In this document: positions 1-10,600 of the stretch, piece after piece
Layout of the letters: every line of letters starts with the position of its first letter
Numbering within the stretch: the stretch's first letter is position 1
DNA from: an uncultured Prevotellaceae bacterium
GTDB taxonomy: Bacteria > Bacteroidota > Bacteroidia > Bacteroidales > Bacteroidaceae
Assembly: GCA_900316685.1 (NCBI GenBank)
Contig: ONDS01000003.1
Span: 1-64,000 of the forward strand
DNA: 64,000 nt
Reading direction: 5' to 3'
Position numbers and translations under genes: made by a program
The notes under the pieces: model-generated
Database searches by the model: none
What the model saw: only the letters and a program-made list of their open reading frames with translations
Told to the model about the DNA's origin: nothing

Positions 1-87
1 TCTCAAAATTCTGTATGCCAATGGGATATTTTATCATCAGTTCTTTCAGTACACTAAACCCTCTACCCTAAACCTTAATATCAATAA

Positions 88-240
88 CGAATTCACGAAG
101 TGCGGGCGAGACAAGCATGCCCCAACAACGAGCGAGACAACGAATTGAACGAATTACACGAATTCACGAAGTGAGGGCAAGACAAGCATGCCCAACAACG
201 AGCGAGACAACGAATTGAACGAATTACACGAATTCAATTA
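88..240. repeat. Tandem ~71-bp intergenic repeat, two copies plus a partial third
   Basis: Copies start at 88 and 159, each with CGAATTCACGAAGTG, and a partial copy starts at 229. The two full copies are nearly identical; the first has one extra C. Within each unit a 9-bp sub-period is visible: CGAATTGAA, CGAATTACA, CGAATTCA. A related AATT..CTAATTACACAAATTG motif recurs at 32061-32100 and 32156-32193. No reading frame or function is apparent. Confidence 0.85.
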
Positions 241-242
241 GG

Positions 243-260
243 ACACTCAACACTCAACAC
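243..260. repeat. Short CACTCAA (7 bp) array
   Basis: About 2.5 units of CACTCAA. The same unit family recurs at 9371-9395 and 32215-32315, and in reverse orientation at 41528-41611. It belongs to the intergenic short-tandem class described in the findings. Confidence 0.6.
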
Positions 261-299
261 CCATCAAACACTCGTTTCGCATGGGGACACAACCCTCTT

Positions 300-458
300 C
301 TTTCCGTCTTGAACAGCAAAACGGGAAGATAGAGATGAAGAAAATGCTCCCAGGCGAAAGAGTGACTGACCGCGTCGGAGCGTTGACGGATTCAAGTATT
401 TAACGAAAACCGTTTCGCTCGCAGTTTCACCATATCTCTGAAATGCGGTGCAAAGGTA
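300..458 (-). ncRNA. Possible small RNA, speculative
   Basis: On the minus strand a perfect -7 box, TACCTTTG, lies at 458-451. No open frame of useful length follows it. The downstream sequence contains several short potential stems, for example CGTC..GACG and CTC..GAG. No -33 TTTG was found at the usual spacing and no clear terminator follows. The call rests only on a promoter-like box without a gene. Confidence 0.2.
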
Positions 459-585
459 CTGCTTTTTTTTGATATTTCTTCTCTTTTAAATGACAAAAAA
501 CTATAAAGTTTCATTGCAAGAGGGTGTTTTCTCGGTGTTGCCTTCTTTTCTACATTGTGTTTTTTATGTTAAACAATCTTTAGCC

Positions 586-618
586 TTGGGGTTTATTGTA
601 AGGAATTGTGTATTTTTG
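586..618 (+). promoter_or_regulatory. Bacteroidetes-type promoter of the DUF4468 gene
   Basis: TTGG at 586-589, a 21-bp spacer, and TATTTTTG at 611-618, a full match to TAnnTTTG. Transcription would start near 623, giving a leader of about 55 nt with a small CCGCC/GGCGG hairpin before the ATG at 679. Confidence 0.6.
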
Positions 619-678
619 CATCGTAGTTTCCGCCGCCGATAAGGATAGGCGGCATTCACTAATTGACATTCACTGATT

Positions 679-1341
679 ATGAAAAGGATATTGACACTTT
701 TCGCGGTGTGCCTGCCCATGGCGGCACTCGCACAATGGGAAAGACCAACTGATAGCACACAACAGCAACCTTCGCAGGTTACGCAGCAGCAAACCTCCAC
801 CCCTTCGGCCCGTCCTGAAAAGGAGTATAAATGGGCCGCCTATTTAGGCGATGTGGTACCCGTGGTTGATGGCGAAGTGGTATGGGAACGCACGTTTACC
901 AACGAGGCAAGTGCCGAAGCCAACTATGCCGCTATGCTTGCATACATGAACGAGCTGACGCACGATGAGCACCAGACCGAACAAAGCATGGTGGCATTGG
1001 TGAACAAGGCTGAACATACCATAGCATGCAGGATGGAGGAATGGCTGTTGTTCTCCTCTTCGTTTATTTCTTTGGACCGCACACGGTTCATCTATACCCT
1101 GACGGCGACCTGCACCGACGGTGCGGTGAAAGTGAAGGCCTTCCGGTTGCATTACCTCTATGGCGAGCAGCATAATAAGGAGACTCGTTATACCGCTGAG
1201 GAATGGATTACCGACAAGTATGCGCTCAATAAGAAAAAGACTCGCCTGTTGCCCCATTCCGGTAAGTTCCGCAGGAAGACGGTCGACAGGATGGAGGAAC
1301 TGATGAAGAATTTCGAGCTCCGAGTGAAAGCGGTGAAATGA
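679..1341 (+). CDS. Secreted DUF4468 domain-containing protein
   Basis: 220 aa. Residues 1-18 form a signal peptide ending ALA-Q. A Gln/Thr/Ser-rich linker follows to about residue 45, then a region I recognise as DUF4468, a TBP-like fold common in exported Bacteroidales proteins. Function is unknown. It is probably periplasmic or envelope-associated. A good -7 box at 611-618 gives it its own promoter. The TGA stop at 1339-1341 is the first three bases of a 7-bp tandem array. Two envelope genes follow on the same strand. Confidence 0.75.
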   Translation: MKRILTLFAVCLPMAALAQWERPTDSTQQQPSQVTQQQTSTPSARPEKEYKWAAYLGDVVPVVDGEVVWERTFTNEASAEANYAAMLAYMNELTHDEHQTEQSMVALVNKAEHTIACRMEEWLLFSSSFISLDRTRFIYTLTATCTDGAVKVKAFRLHYLYGEQHNKETRYTAEEWITDKYALNKKKTRLLPHSGKFRRKTVDRMEELMKNFELRVKAVK

Positions 1342-1366
1342 GAGGTGAGGGGTGAGAGGTGAGAGA
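1339..1366. repeat. Stop-anchored 7-bp array, TGAGAGG family
   Basis: Units TGAGAGG, TGAGGGG, TGAGAGG, TGAGAGA. The first TGA is the stop codon of the preceding gene. The same family recurs at 10566-10593 and 37894-37935. Confidence 0.8.
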
Positions 1367-1392
1367 TTACCTTAGCTTATAAAGACAATCAC

Positions 1393-1662
1393 GTGAAAGA
1401 AAAGAACGACAACGCAGAGCAACAGGTCGCCGACAAGGAGGTGGAGAGGCAATTCGACGAAGGGTTCCGCAAGAAACACCGCCGCCCGGAGAAAGACCGT
1501 TTCTTCGCCATACGTAATGCGCTCAACCTGCTGTTCATGATAACGGCAGTGGTGGGTGTGATTATCTATTGCACCAATGACAACAAGACTCCCGGCACCG
1601 TGGTGGTGTTGGCCGCTATGGCCATGAAAATCGTGGAGTGCGCCCTCCGCTTTATCCATTAA
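1393..1662 (+). CDS. Small two-helix membrane protein of unknown function
   Basis: 89 aa from a GTG start at 1393; no ATG lies further upstream in frame. The first 40 residues are charged (Lys/Glu/Arg). Two hydrophobic segments, about residues 43-64 and 69-87, should span the inner membrane. I do not recognise a family. It lies 4 bp before the porin gene and about 50 bp after the DUF4468 gene, so the three may be co-transcribed. The GTG start is inferred from reading-frame extent only. Confidence 0.6.
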   Translation: MKEKNDNAEQQVADKEVERQFDEGFRKKHRRPEKDRFFAIRNALNLLFMITAVVGVIIYCTNDNKTPGTVVVLAAMAMKIVECALRFIH

Positions 1663-1666
1663 TCGC

Positions 1667-3880
1667 ATGAGAAGAATCCTTGGAATCATCTTGGTCCTAA
1701 CGGTATGCCTGTGTATGAATGCGCAGGAGTATAACCAGATAACCGAAGACGGTACCATCACCACCGCCGCACAACGCAGGGATAGTTTGCAAGGAAAAAG
1801 CAAGGAGATACACCGCGGGCTGAAGGTATGGACCATCGACGAGATGTTCGGCGACCGCACACCCGCCGAGCCCGACACCATGCAGTACCTGTTCATGAAC
1901 AGTATCTTCACCACAGGACTGCGGGGCGAGTTCAACACCACGGGCAACCTGGGAGCGGCACGACAAAACCGTATCTTCATCGACAGAAAGACAAAAGGGC
2001 AGTTCGTGTTCACCCAGCCCTACGACTATTTCATCCAACCCATAGACCAATTCCATTTCACCAATACTTATACGCCCATCACCAACCTGACCTTCAACAC
2101 GTGCGGCAACCGCACCAATGGCGAAGACCACCTGAAGGCGCTCTTCGCCGTGAACGCAGGAAAGGAACTGGGCGTGGGTTTCAAGTTCGACTACCTCTAC
2201 GGACGCGGTTACTACTCCAACAACAGCAGTGCGCTCTTCAACTATACCATGTTCGGCTCCTACTTGGGCGACCGCTACCAAGCCCACCTATTGATGAGCC
2301 TCAACCACCAGAAACAGGCTGAAAACGGCGGTATCACCAACGACAATTATATCACCCACCCCGAAAGTTTCGGGGAGAACTTTAATGAGAATGAGATGCC
2401 CACGATGCTGAGCAGCAACTGGAACAGGAACGACAACCAGCATGTCTTCCTTTCCCATCGCTATAGCTTAGGGTTCCACCGCGAGGTGCCCATGACCGAG
2501 GAGGAGATTGAGGCCAAGCGCTTCGCCATGGCTTCGCAAGCGGAAAAAGCAGCCGCCGAGGCCAAGGAGAAAGCGCGCAAGCAGGCCGTGAAAGACGGGA
2601 TGGAGTTCGATGAGGAGGAATACGAGCGTCAGTTGCAGGAGCAGAAGGCCTTGGGAAGGCCCGACAGCGTGGCTACCGCCCCCACCGACACCACCTGGAC
2701 AAAGCGCGAATACGTGCCGGTGACCAGTTTCATCCATACCGCCCAGTTCGACAACTACAAACGCATCTACCAGGCTTACGACACCCCCAACGACTATTAC
2801 GCCCATGATTATTACGAGCCCCTCACCTTCACCGGCGACTCGCTGCGAGACCGCACACGCCACTATGAACTGAAGAACACCTTCGCCGTGGCCATGCTCG
2901 AGGGATTCAATAAATGGGTGAAGATGGGACTGAAGGCATTCATCAACCACAACCTGCGTGTGTTTGAATTACCCAACACCGAGGGGGGCACCACCAAATG
3001 GAATGAGAACGGACTGGCTGTGGGCGGACAGATCAGCAAGACACAGGGCGAGACACTGCATTACAATGTGCTCGGTGAGTTCGGGCTCTTGGGCGACAGA
3101 TTAGGCGACGTGAACATCGACGCCAGCGCCGACGTGAATTTCCGGTTGCTGGGCGACACCGTACAGTTGGCAGCCAGTGGATTCTTCCACCATTACCACC
3201 CTGCATTCTACTACTACCACTACCAGAGCCGACACTTCTGGTGGGACGATGACGACCTGAGTTTGGTGACACACAGCCGCATACAGGGCCTATTCAGCCT
3301 GAAACGCACACAAACGAAGTTGCGTGTGGCGATGGACAACATCTCCAACTATACCTATTACGCCACCACCTATCATGTGGGCGACTCGTACCTACGCACG
3401 CAGAACGACGTAGCTGTCAGACAGGATAATGTCAACATCCTGACCATGCAGCTTGACCAACGCTTCCACTGGGGACCGGTGAACCTGGATGCCGTAGTAA
3501 CCTACCAACATAGTACCAAAGAGGATATCATACCGCTGCCCGCACTCAATGTTTACGCCAACCTTTATCTCAATTTCAGCATTGCCAAGGTGCTGAAATG
3601 CCATCTCGGAGGAGATGTGAGATGGTTCACCAAATACAAGGCGCCCGATTTCGTGCCGGGTATCGCACAGTATGCGGTACAGGAGAACGCCGATAGCCGG
3701 GTGGAAATAGGCAACTATCCCATCATCAATGTCTATGCCAATTTCCACCTCAAGCAGGCGCGTTTCTTCGTGATGATGAGTCACATCAATTCCACTGCGG
3801 GCAACTATTTCCTCACACCGCACTACCCACTCAACCAGCGGATACTGCGTTTCGGCATCTCGTGGAATTTCTTCAACTAA
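1667..3880 (+). CDS. Putative outer-membrane porin (Bacteroidetes porin family)
   Basis: 737 aa. The signal peptide is about residues 1-19, cut before QEYNQ. The body is rich in alternating Tyr/Phe/Asn strands typical of a beta-barrel and ends in an aromatic-rich strand (SWNFFN), as outer-membrane proteins do. A charged, probably helical insert rich in Ala, Glu and Lys sits at about residues 275-330. It resembles the family annotated as 'putative porin' in Bacteroidales. Substrate is unknown. It starts 4 bp after the small membrane protein gene, which suggests translational coupling. Confidence 0.7.
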   Translation: MRRILGIILVLTVCLCMNAQEYNQITEDGTITTAAQRRDSLQGKSKEIHRGLKVWTIDEMFGDRTPAEPDTMQYLFMNSIFTTGLRGEFNTTGNLGAARQNRIFIDRKTKGQFVFTQPYDYFIQPIDQFHFTNTYTPITNLTFNTCGNRTNGEDHLKALFAVNAGKELGVGFKFDYLYGRGYYSNNSSALFNYTMFGSYLGDRYQAHLLMSLNHQKQAENGGITNDNYITHPESFGENFNENEMPTMLSSNWNRNDNQHVFLSHRYSLGFHREVPMTEEEIEAKRFAMASQAEKAAAEAKEKARKQAVKDGMEFDEEEYERQLQEQKALGRPDSVATAPTDTTWTKREYVPVTSFIHTAQFDNYKRIYQAYDTPNDYYAHDYYEPLTFTGDSLRDRTRHYELKNTFAVAMLEGFNKWVKMGLKAFINHNLRVFELPNTEGGTTKWNENGLAVGGQISKTQGETLHYNVLGEFGLLGDRLGDVNIDASADVNFRLLGDTVQLAASGFFHHYHPAFYYYHYQSRHFWWDDDDLSLVTHSRIQGLFSLKRTQTKLRVAMDNISNYTYYATTYHVGDSYLRTQNDVAVRQDNVNILTMQLDQRFHWGPVNLDAVVTYQHSTKEDIIPLPALNVYANLYLNFSIAKVLKCHLGGDVRWFTKYKAPDFVPGIAQYAVQENADSRVEIGNYPIINVYANFHLKQARFFVMMSHINSTAGNYFLTPHYPLNQRILRFGISWNFFN

Positions 3881-3893
3881 CAGCGGTAGGTTC

Positions 3894-4814
3894 TCACTTC
3901 ACCCACAATCCAAAAGCCACATCCAGCAGCACTCCTATGGCGAACAAGACACCATAGATGAAGATGTTGCGTGCTGTCTGGCCCAATATCTGGTTGAGGG
4001 CCTTTCCCTGTTTGATTTTCTTCATCTTCCTATATGTGTGGGCGTGGAGCGAGAGATAGACGAAGGGCAGGAAGAAGGTGAAATACCGTCCGGTGAAGAA
4101 AAAGGTCAATCCCATGTGGCAAGCCATGAGAGCCAGCGCGAAGTAGAACAGTTCCGAAGTCTTCGCACCGATAAGCACCACCAAGGTACGCTTGCCCGCG
4201 CGTTTGTCGCCATCCCTATCGCGGTAATTGTTCACCACCAACAAGGTGTCGACCACCATGCCACATGCCAACGACGAGAGAATCACCTCTTTGGTAAGCG
4301 TATGCAACTGTATATAATAGGTGGCGCATACGGGCACCAAGCCGAAAAACACCAAGACGAGCACATCGCCCAAGCCCCAACGCGAGAGGTGGGTGGTATA
4401 AAGAAAGCAGAAGACGATGCAACAGGCTCCCACCGCTACCATCGGCCAACCTCCCCAGTACACCAAGGGCAGACCGACGAGGGCCGCCACCACCGTGGTG
4501 AGGGCGATGGCACGCAACATGGCACCAGGTGTTACCCACCCCTGCGCACACGCACGACGCGGCCCCAGCCGATGCTCGTCGTCGACACCTTTCTTATAAT
4601 CGAAATAATCGTTCACGAAGTTGGCGTCTATCTGCATCACAAAGGCGAAAAGCAGACAGAGTATGGCAGGTAGAACCTGGAAACGCAAACAACCGCCATC
4701 GGCGAAAGCCAGGGCCAAGGCCATCATCACGGGCACAGCCGCCCCCGTAAGCGTCTTGGGGCGGGCGGCAAGCAACCAAGACTCAAAGCTATTGGTATTA
4801 GGAGTAGAGTTCAT
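3894..4814 (-). CDS. menA: 1,4-dihydroxy-2-naphthoate polyprenyltransferase
   Basis: 306 aa, within the usual MenA/UbiA size range. It attaches the polyprenyl tail to 1,4-dihydroxy-2-naphthoate in menaquinone synthesis, at the inner membrane. The two UbiA Asp-rich motifs are visible: NDYFDYKKGVD near residue 67 and NYRDRDGDKRAGKR near residue 195. About eight hydrophobic helices are present. Menaquinone is the expected quinone in this group. The gene converges with the porin gene (13-bp gap) and diverges from the HD-domain gene. Confidence 0.93.
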   Translation of the reverse strand: MNSTPNTNSFESWLLAARPKTLTGAAVPVMMALALAFADGGCLRFQVLPAILCLLFAFVMQIDANFVNDYFDYKKGVDDEHRLGPRRACAQGWVTPGAMLRAIALTTVVAALVGLPLVYWGGWPMVAVGACCIVFCFLYTTHLSRWGLGDVLVLVFFGLVPVCATYYIQLHTLTKEVILSSLACGMVVDTLLVVNNYRDRDGDKRAGKRTLVVLIGAKTSELFYFALALMACHMGLTFFFTGRYFTFFLPFVYLSLHAHTYRKMKKIKQGKALNQILGQTARNIFIYGVLFAIGVLLDVAFGLWVK

Positions 4815-4873
4815 GTCTTTTTAACGGCTTAATGTTCTCATTTATTATTGATTTGACAAAAAAAACGGCAAAC

Positions 4874-4905
4874 ATTGGCTCGTTTCCCGATTTTTTTGTA
4901 TTTTT
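4874..4905 (+). promoter_or_regulatory. Near-consensus promoter of the HD-domain gene
   Basis: TTGG at 4874-4877, a 20-bp spacer, and TATTTTTA at 4898-4905, one base off TAnnTTTG. The ATG follows at 4927. Confidence 0.5.
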
Positions 4906-4926
4906 ACACACAAAAACGGAAATACC

Positions 4927-5565
4927 ATGCCACAAAACCACGTCAGTTTAGATTTGATGGAATATGTGGAGCAACAGATCTTGCCCCGATACGCCGCCTT
5001 CGACAAAGCACACGACATGACCCACGTGACACGCGTGATACGACGGTCGTTGGAACTGTCGCGCCAACTGGGCACCGATATGGATATGTCGTATGCCATC
5101 GCCGCCTACCACGACCTCGGGCTGGAGGGGCCACGGGCCATCCACCACCTGACCAGCGGCAAGATTCTCATGGCCGACATCAAACTGAGGAAATGGTTCT
5201 CACCCACCCAACTCAACATCATGAAAGAGGCGGTGGAGGATCACCGTGCCTCTGCCGCCAAGGCGCCGCGCAGCATCTATGGCATGATTGTGGCCGAGGC
5301 CGACCGCGACCTGGAGCCCGACATGGTGATACGGCGCACCATCGAGTTCGGCTGCGCCCAGCATCCCGAGTACAGCAAGGAGGAGCATTGGACGCGCTTC
5401 ATGGAACACATGAACAACAAATACTCCTCACACGGATATATCCGGCTGTGGATTCCCGGTTCTCAGAACGAACGCCACCTCAAGGCGTTACGCCACCTCA
5501 TCGACAATCCCAAGGAGATGCGCCAACGTTTCGACCTGCTATTCGAAAGCGAAACACCATCGTAA
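4927..5565 (+). CDS. HD-domain hydrolase
   Basis: 212 aa. Metal-binding residues of an HD phosphohydrolase can be picked out: H near residue 29 (AHDMTH), the HD pair in AAYHDLGLEG near residue 62, H in the EDHRAS segment near residue 102, and a distal D in EADRD. The family hydrolyses phosphate esters or nucleotides, but the substrate cannot be read from sequence. It is predicted to be cytoplasmic, with no signal or membrane segment. It converges directly with the next small gene with no gap. Confidence 0.75.
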   Translation: MPQNHVSLDLMEYVEQQILPRYAAFDKAHDMTHVTRVIRRSLELSRQLGTDMDMSYAIAAYHDLGLEGPRAIHHLTSGKILMADIKLRKWFSPTQLNIMKEAVEDHRASAAKAPRSIYGMIVAEADRDLEPDMVIRRTIEFGCAQHPEYSKEEHWTRFMEHMNNKYSSHGYIRLWIPGSQNERHLKALRHLIDNPKEMRQRFDLLFESETPS

Positions 5566-5814
5566 TCACTTCTTGTGCTGTTTTATCTTATCCAGTTGGT
5601 CGTGCATCTTCTGGTCCATCTTCTGGATAATCTGCGGTTTCTCCTCGTCGTCGCTGTATACCTTGATCCAGTTGAAGTAAACGAAGGCCATGGCCGCCGC
5701 CAACAATATCATGATGACCGACTTGATGAGGCAACTGGCTATTTTCTTGATCATGAAGAACGCCAACACGAGCACTACGATGCACGCAACGATATAAGTG
5801 AGGTTTTCGTCCAT
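5566..5814 (-). CDS. Small membrane protein of unknown function
   Basis: 82 aa. Two adjacent hydrophobic segments (about residues 7-23 and 29-50) precede a short, highly charged Lys/Asp/Gln tail. The stop codon abuts the stop of the HD gene on the other strand. The family is not recognised. Codon use and a start matching a clean ATG suggest a real gene. Confidence 0.5.
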   Translation of the reverse strand: MDENLTYIVACIVVLVLAFFMIKKIASCLIKSVIMILLAAAMAFVYFNWIKVYSDDEEKPQIIQKMDQKMHDQLDKIKQHKK

Positions 5815-5902
5815 TTTGTTTATTTTTTGAAGTTAAAAGGGAAGTAAATTGCTACGCTCATGGGAATTAAATATGAAGTTAAAATGGACATTTCCATTTA
5901 TA

Positions 5903-6790
5903 TCATTTGAACAACGAGCGGAACGAGGCGGGGATGAGCGTCTGGAATTCCATCCGCTCATGCGTCACGGGATGGGTGAAACAGAGGATATAGGCATGCA
6001 GGCACAATCGATGCAGGGGATCGTCGCCATTGCCATATTTATGGTCGCCGCAGACAGGATGTCCCATATCGGCGGTATGCACCCTGATTTGGTTCTTGCG
6101 GCCCGTCTCCAGGCTGAACTCCACCAGGGAGTGGTCGGTGGTGCGCTGCAAGGTATGGAAATGCGTGACGGCATATTTGCCGCCGTTGTCCACCGGCGAG
6201 GAATAGGTGACGTAGGCCTTGTTGTCCTTGAGCCAGTTGGCTATGGTGCCGCCGTCTTCCTCCATCTCGCCCGAGACCACCGCCACATATCTACGGTCGT
6301 AGACCAGGTCATGCCACTCGTGCTCCAATATCTGCTCGGTATTCATGTCCTTGGCATATATCATCAGCCCCGAGGTGTCGCGGTCGAGGCGATGCACCAC
6401 ATGTGCCGTGCATTTCTGTCGTGACTTCTTGAAATAGTCGTCGAGCACCGATTTGACATTGAGCGAAGAGTGGCCGGCGGCCATCGACAGGATGCCCACA
6501 TTCTTCTCCACCACCACTAAATAGCGGTCCTCGTATACGATTTTCACATACCTACTCTTAAAGATATCGTTGCGCTTGGTCTTGCTCACCGCTATCTTGG
6601 TGCCACGAGTCACGGGATAGTCGAATTGGGTGACCACTTTGCCGTCGACCTTGATGCCTCGGCCCTGCAGGGTGGCTTTCACCTTGTTCTTGCTCATCGA
6701 CTTGACGTTTTCAAGCAACCAAGCCAGCAGGGTGCTGTCGTTGGTCACTTCGTAATGGTCGTATTCGCCCTTATGGTTTACATAGTTCAT
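5903..6790 (-). CDS. RluA-family RNA pseudouridine synthase
   Basis: 295 aa. An S4-like RNA-binding region is at residues 20-60 and the pseudouridine synthase domain follows. The catalytic motif HRLDRDTSG is at about 133-141, with the nucleophile Asp at 136. These enzymes isomerise uridine to pseudouridine in rRNA or tRNA. The exact site (RluC, RluD or TruC type) cannot be assigned. Divergent from the ABC-F gene, with a TATCTTTG -7 box at 6820-6813 on its strand. Confidence 0.88.
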   Translation of the reverse strand: MNYVNHKGEYDHYEVTNDSTLLAWLLENVKSMSKNKVKATLQGRGIKVDGKVVTQFDYPVTRGTKIAVSKTKRNDIFKSRYVKIVYEDRYLVVVEKNVGILSMAAGHSSLNVKSVLDDYFKKSRQKCTAHVVHRLDRDTSGLMIYAKDMNTEQILEHEWHDLVYDRRYVAVVSGEMEEDGGTIANWLKDNKAYVTYSSPVDNGGKYAVTHFHTLQRTTDHSLVEFSLETGRKNQIRVHTADMGHPVCGDHKYGNGDDPLHRLCLHAYILCFTHPVTHERMEFQTLIPASFRSLFK

Positions 6791-6804
6791 GTCGGATAAT
6801 TTAT

Positions 6805-6933
6805 TTTGGGTGCAAAGATAATGCTATTTTTTATTTTTTGTGTACCTTTTCATAAGATAAGCTACATCTCAGGATAAAAAATGAACAAGTTCGTTTTGTT
6901 CTCCAATCGATTTGCATTATCTTTGCACCCAAA
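6805..6933. repeat. 20-bp inverted repeat carrying divergent -7 boxes
   Basis: GCATTATCTTTGCACCCAAA occurs at 6914-6933 on the plus strand and exactly on the minus strand at 6824-6805. Each copy holds TATCTTTG and the likely first transcribed bases of the flanking divergent gene. The minus copy lacks a TTTG at -33 spacing. Confidence 0.85.
6866..6928 (+). promoter_or_regulatory. Conserved 63-bp promoter element (copy at the ABC-F gene)
   Basis: Contains TTTG at 6895-6898, a 19-bp spacer, and TATCTTTG at 6918-6925. It aligns without gaps to 50222-50284 upstream of metF, including ATAAAAAATGAA, TTTTGTTCT, TCGATTT and CTTTGCAC. The -33 box is preceded by a near-palindrome, AATGAAC-AA-GTTCGTT. 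Confidence 0.85.
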
Positions 6934-6949
6934 TTTAAATAATGTATAA

Positions 6950-8569
<1,620 letters not shown>

Positions 8570-8583
8570 GGAGCAAGGGGGAG

Positions 8584-8615
8584 GCTCCCCCATCCCCCTC
8601 CCAAGGAGGGGGTGA
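8584..8615. repeat. GC-rich palindrome, REP-like or terminator
   Basis: CCCCCTCC-CAA-GGAGGGGG at 8594-8612, 15-45 bp after the ABC-F stop. Similar CACCCC..CTCCC..GGAGGG palindromes occur at 36974-37008 and 49961-49991. Confidence 0.6.
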
Positions 8616-8686
8616 CTAAAGAGGGGCAAGAGGTTTGGCAAGGTTTTTGCTGTATGGAGGTAAAAGAAATATAAAACAACACTATC

Positions 8687-9313
8687 ATGGACGATAATAA
8701 AGACAAGAAAGAGGAAGAAGAGGTTCGCGAAGAGCAACCGGTAGAATCAGCAAGCGAGAAAGAGGAAAACATCGGAAACGAGAATGTCGAATCGGAGAAA
8801 GCCACTGAGGAAGCCCCTGAAGTGGCGGCAGAAGAAGAGACCACGGAAGAGCAACAGGAGCCAGATCCATTAGATGTGGCTCTTGCCGAGATAGAGAACT
8901 GGAAAGACAAGTATCTCCGCTCGGTGGCTGAATTCGACAACTACCGCAAGCGCACCATCAAGGAGAAAGCGGAACTCATTCTCAATGGCTCGGAAAAGGC
9001 GGTTGTCGCCATCCTGCCTGTATTGGATGATATGGAACGGGCCTTGGCCAATGCCGACAAGACGGCAGATGCCGATGCTTTGAAAGAGGGTATGGACCTG
9101 ATTCACAAGAAATTCCTAAAAATACTCGAAGGTCTGGGGGTGAAACCCATCGACACCACCGACCAGGACTTCAATGTAGACTATCACGATGCCATTGCCT
9201 TGGTTCCCGGTATGGGCGATGACAAGAAAGGAAAGGTGATTGACTGCACCGAAACGGGTTATATGCTCAACGACAAGGTGATACGTCATGCCAAAGTGGC
9301 AGTCGGACAATGA
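8687..9313 (+). CDS. grpE: Nucleotide exchange factor GrpE
   Basis: 208 aa. GrpE releases ADP from DnaK in the Hsp70 cycle, in the cytoplasm. The first 65 residues are acidic (Glu/Asp/Lys) and probably disordered. A long helical region follows, then the conserved KYLRSVAEFDNYRKR segment at about 77-91, and the C-terminal beta domain ending GYMLNDKVIRHAKVAVGQ. dnaJ follows after 91 bp, forming a chaperone pair; dnaK is not in the window. The TGA stop at 9311-9313 lies inside the first unit of an 8-bp repeat. Confidence 0.96.
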   Translation: MDDNKDKKEEEEVREEQPVESASEKEENIGNENVESEKATEEAPEVAAEEETTEEQQEPDPLDVALAEIENWKDKYLRSVAEFDNYRKRTIKEKAELILNGSEKAVVAILPVLDDMERALANADKTADADALKEGMDLIHKKFLKILEGLGVKPIDTTDQDFNVDYHDAIALVPGMGDDKKGKVIDCTETGYMLNDKVIRHAKVAVGQ

Positions 9314-9333
9314 AAGGTAAAAAGGTAAAAAGG
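9311..9333. repeat. Stop-anchored 7-8 bp array, TAAAAAGG family
   Basis: TGAAAGG, TAAAAAGG, TAAAAAGG. The first TGA is the grpE stop codon and the later units carry TAA at the same place. Confidence 0.7.
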
Positions 9334-9370
9334 CAAACGAAAAGTGTGATTATCGGTTAAGCCGAAAGAA

Positions 9371-9395
9371 CGCTCAACACTCAACACTCAACATT
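9371..9395. repeat. CACTCAA array in the grpE-dnaJ gap
   Basis: CGCTCAA, CACTCAA, CACTCAA, CATT. It ends 10 bp before the dnaJ start. Confidence 0.75.
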
Positions 9396-9404
9396 AAAAA
9401 AGAA

Positions 9405-10559
9405 GTGGCAAAACGAGATTATTACGAGGTACTCGGTGTAGAGAAGAACGCCTCGGAAGAAGAGATAAAGAAAGCCTATCGCAAGATAGCCATCAAATAC
9501 CACCCCGACCGCAATCCCGGCGACAAGGACGCCGAGGAGAAATTCAAGGAAGCGGCCGAGGCCTATGATGTGCTCCACGACCCCAAGAAGCGACAGCAAT
9601 ACGACCAATTCGGTTTTGAGGGTCTGCAGGGCATGGGTGGCTTTGGCGGCGGAGGCGGTTTCTCCATGGACGACATCTTCTCGATGTTCGGCAGCGTGTT
9701 CGGAGGTGGCTTCGGCGGCGGTTTCGGCGGTTTCGGCGGCGGTGGTCGCCAAGCGGCGCGCCATCAGGGCAGCGACCTGCGCCTGAAGGTGAAGCTGTCG
9801 CTCCAAGAGGTATCAGCCGGTTGCACCAAGAAATTCAAGGTACGCAAAGACATCACCTGCCCGCACTGCCAAGGCAGCGGTGCCGAGAGCGGCAGCGGGT
9901 CGGAGACCTGTCCCACCTGCCATGGCTCCGGCGTCGAGGTGCGCACCAAGCAAACCATGTTCGGCATGATGCAGACACAGGCACCTTGCCGCAACTGCGG
10001 CGGCGAGGGCACGGTCATCAAGAACCCCTGTACACAGTGCGGTGGCACCGGTATTGTCAAGGGTGAAGAAGTGATAGACATCAATATACCCAAGGGTGTG
10101 GGCGACGGCATGGTGTTCACAGTGAGTGGCAAAGGCAATGCCGGCCGCCACAACGGCATCCCCGGCGACATACAAGTGTATATCGAGGAAGAAGACAACG
10201 ATACGTTCGTCCGCGACGGCCAAGACCTGATCTACAACCTATTGCTCGACTTCCCCACCGCCGCACTGGGTGGCGAGGTGCGCATCCCCACCATCGAAGG
10301 GACCAAGCTGAAGATCAAGATTGAACCCGGCACCCAACCTGGCAAGACATTGCGCTTGCGGGGCAAGGGACTGCCTGCCGTCCAGGGTTATGGATCGGGT
10401 TGGGGCGATTTAGTGGTCAACGTGAGTGTTTACGTGCCTAAGACATTGAGCCGCAGCGAGAAAGAGACGTTGGAGCACCTGAAGGAAAGCGACAATTTCC
10501 AAGGTGATACGCAAACGAAGAAGACCATCTTCCAGAAATTCAAGAACTATTTCAATTAA
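9405..10559 (+). CDS. dnaJ: Chaperone protein DnaJ
   Basis: 384 aa from a GTG start. The J domain at about residues 2-70 carries the HPD motif in [10 protein letters not shown], which stimulates DnaK ATPase. A Gly/Phe-rich stretch runs from about 75 to 120. Four zinc-binding CxxCxGxG motifs follow: [32 protein letters not shown]. The C-terminal substrate-binding domains complete a type I DnaJ of normal length. The start was chosen because [11 protein letters not shown] is the canonical N-terminus and no ATG precedes it in frame. Confidence 0.97.
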   Translation: MAKRDYYEVLGVEKNASEEEIKKAYRKIAIKYHPDRNPGDKDAEEKFKEAAEAYDVLHDPKKRQQYDQFGFEGLQGMGGFGGGGGFSMDDIFSMFGSVFGGGFGGGFGGFGGGGRQAARHQGSDLRLKVKLSLQEVSAGCTKKFKVRKDITCPHCQGSGAESGSGSETCPTCHGSGVEVRTKQTMFGMMQTQAPCRNCGGEGTVIKNPCTQCGGTGIVKGEEVIDINIPKGVGDGMVFTVSGKGNAGRHNGIPGDIQVYIEEEDNDTFVRDGQDLIYNLLLDFPTAALGGEVRIPTIEGTKLKIKIEPGTQPGKTLRLRGKGLPAVQGYGSGWGDLVVNVSVYVPKTLSRSEKETLEHLKESDNFQGDTQTKKTIFQKFKNYFN

Positions 10560-10565
10560 AAAGTA

Positions 10566-10593
10566 GTGAGGGGTGAGAGGTAAGAGGTGAGAA
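10566..10593. repeat. 7-bp array, GTGAGAG family
   Basis: GTGAGGG, GTGAGAG, GTAAGAG, GTGAGAA between the dnaJ stop and the folC start. The array begins 6 bp after the dnaJ TAA. Confidence 0.75.
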
Positions 10594-10600
10594 ATTTTGT

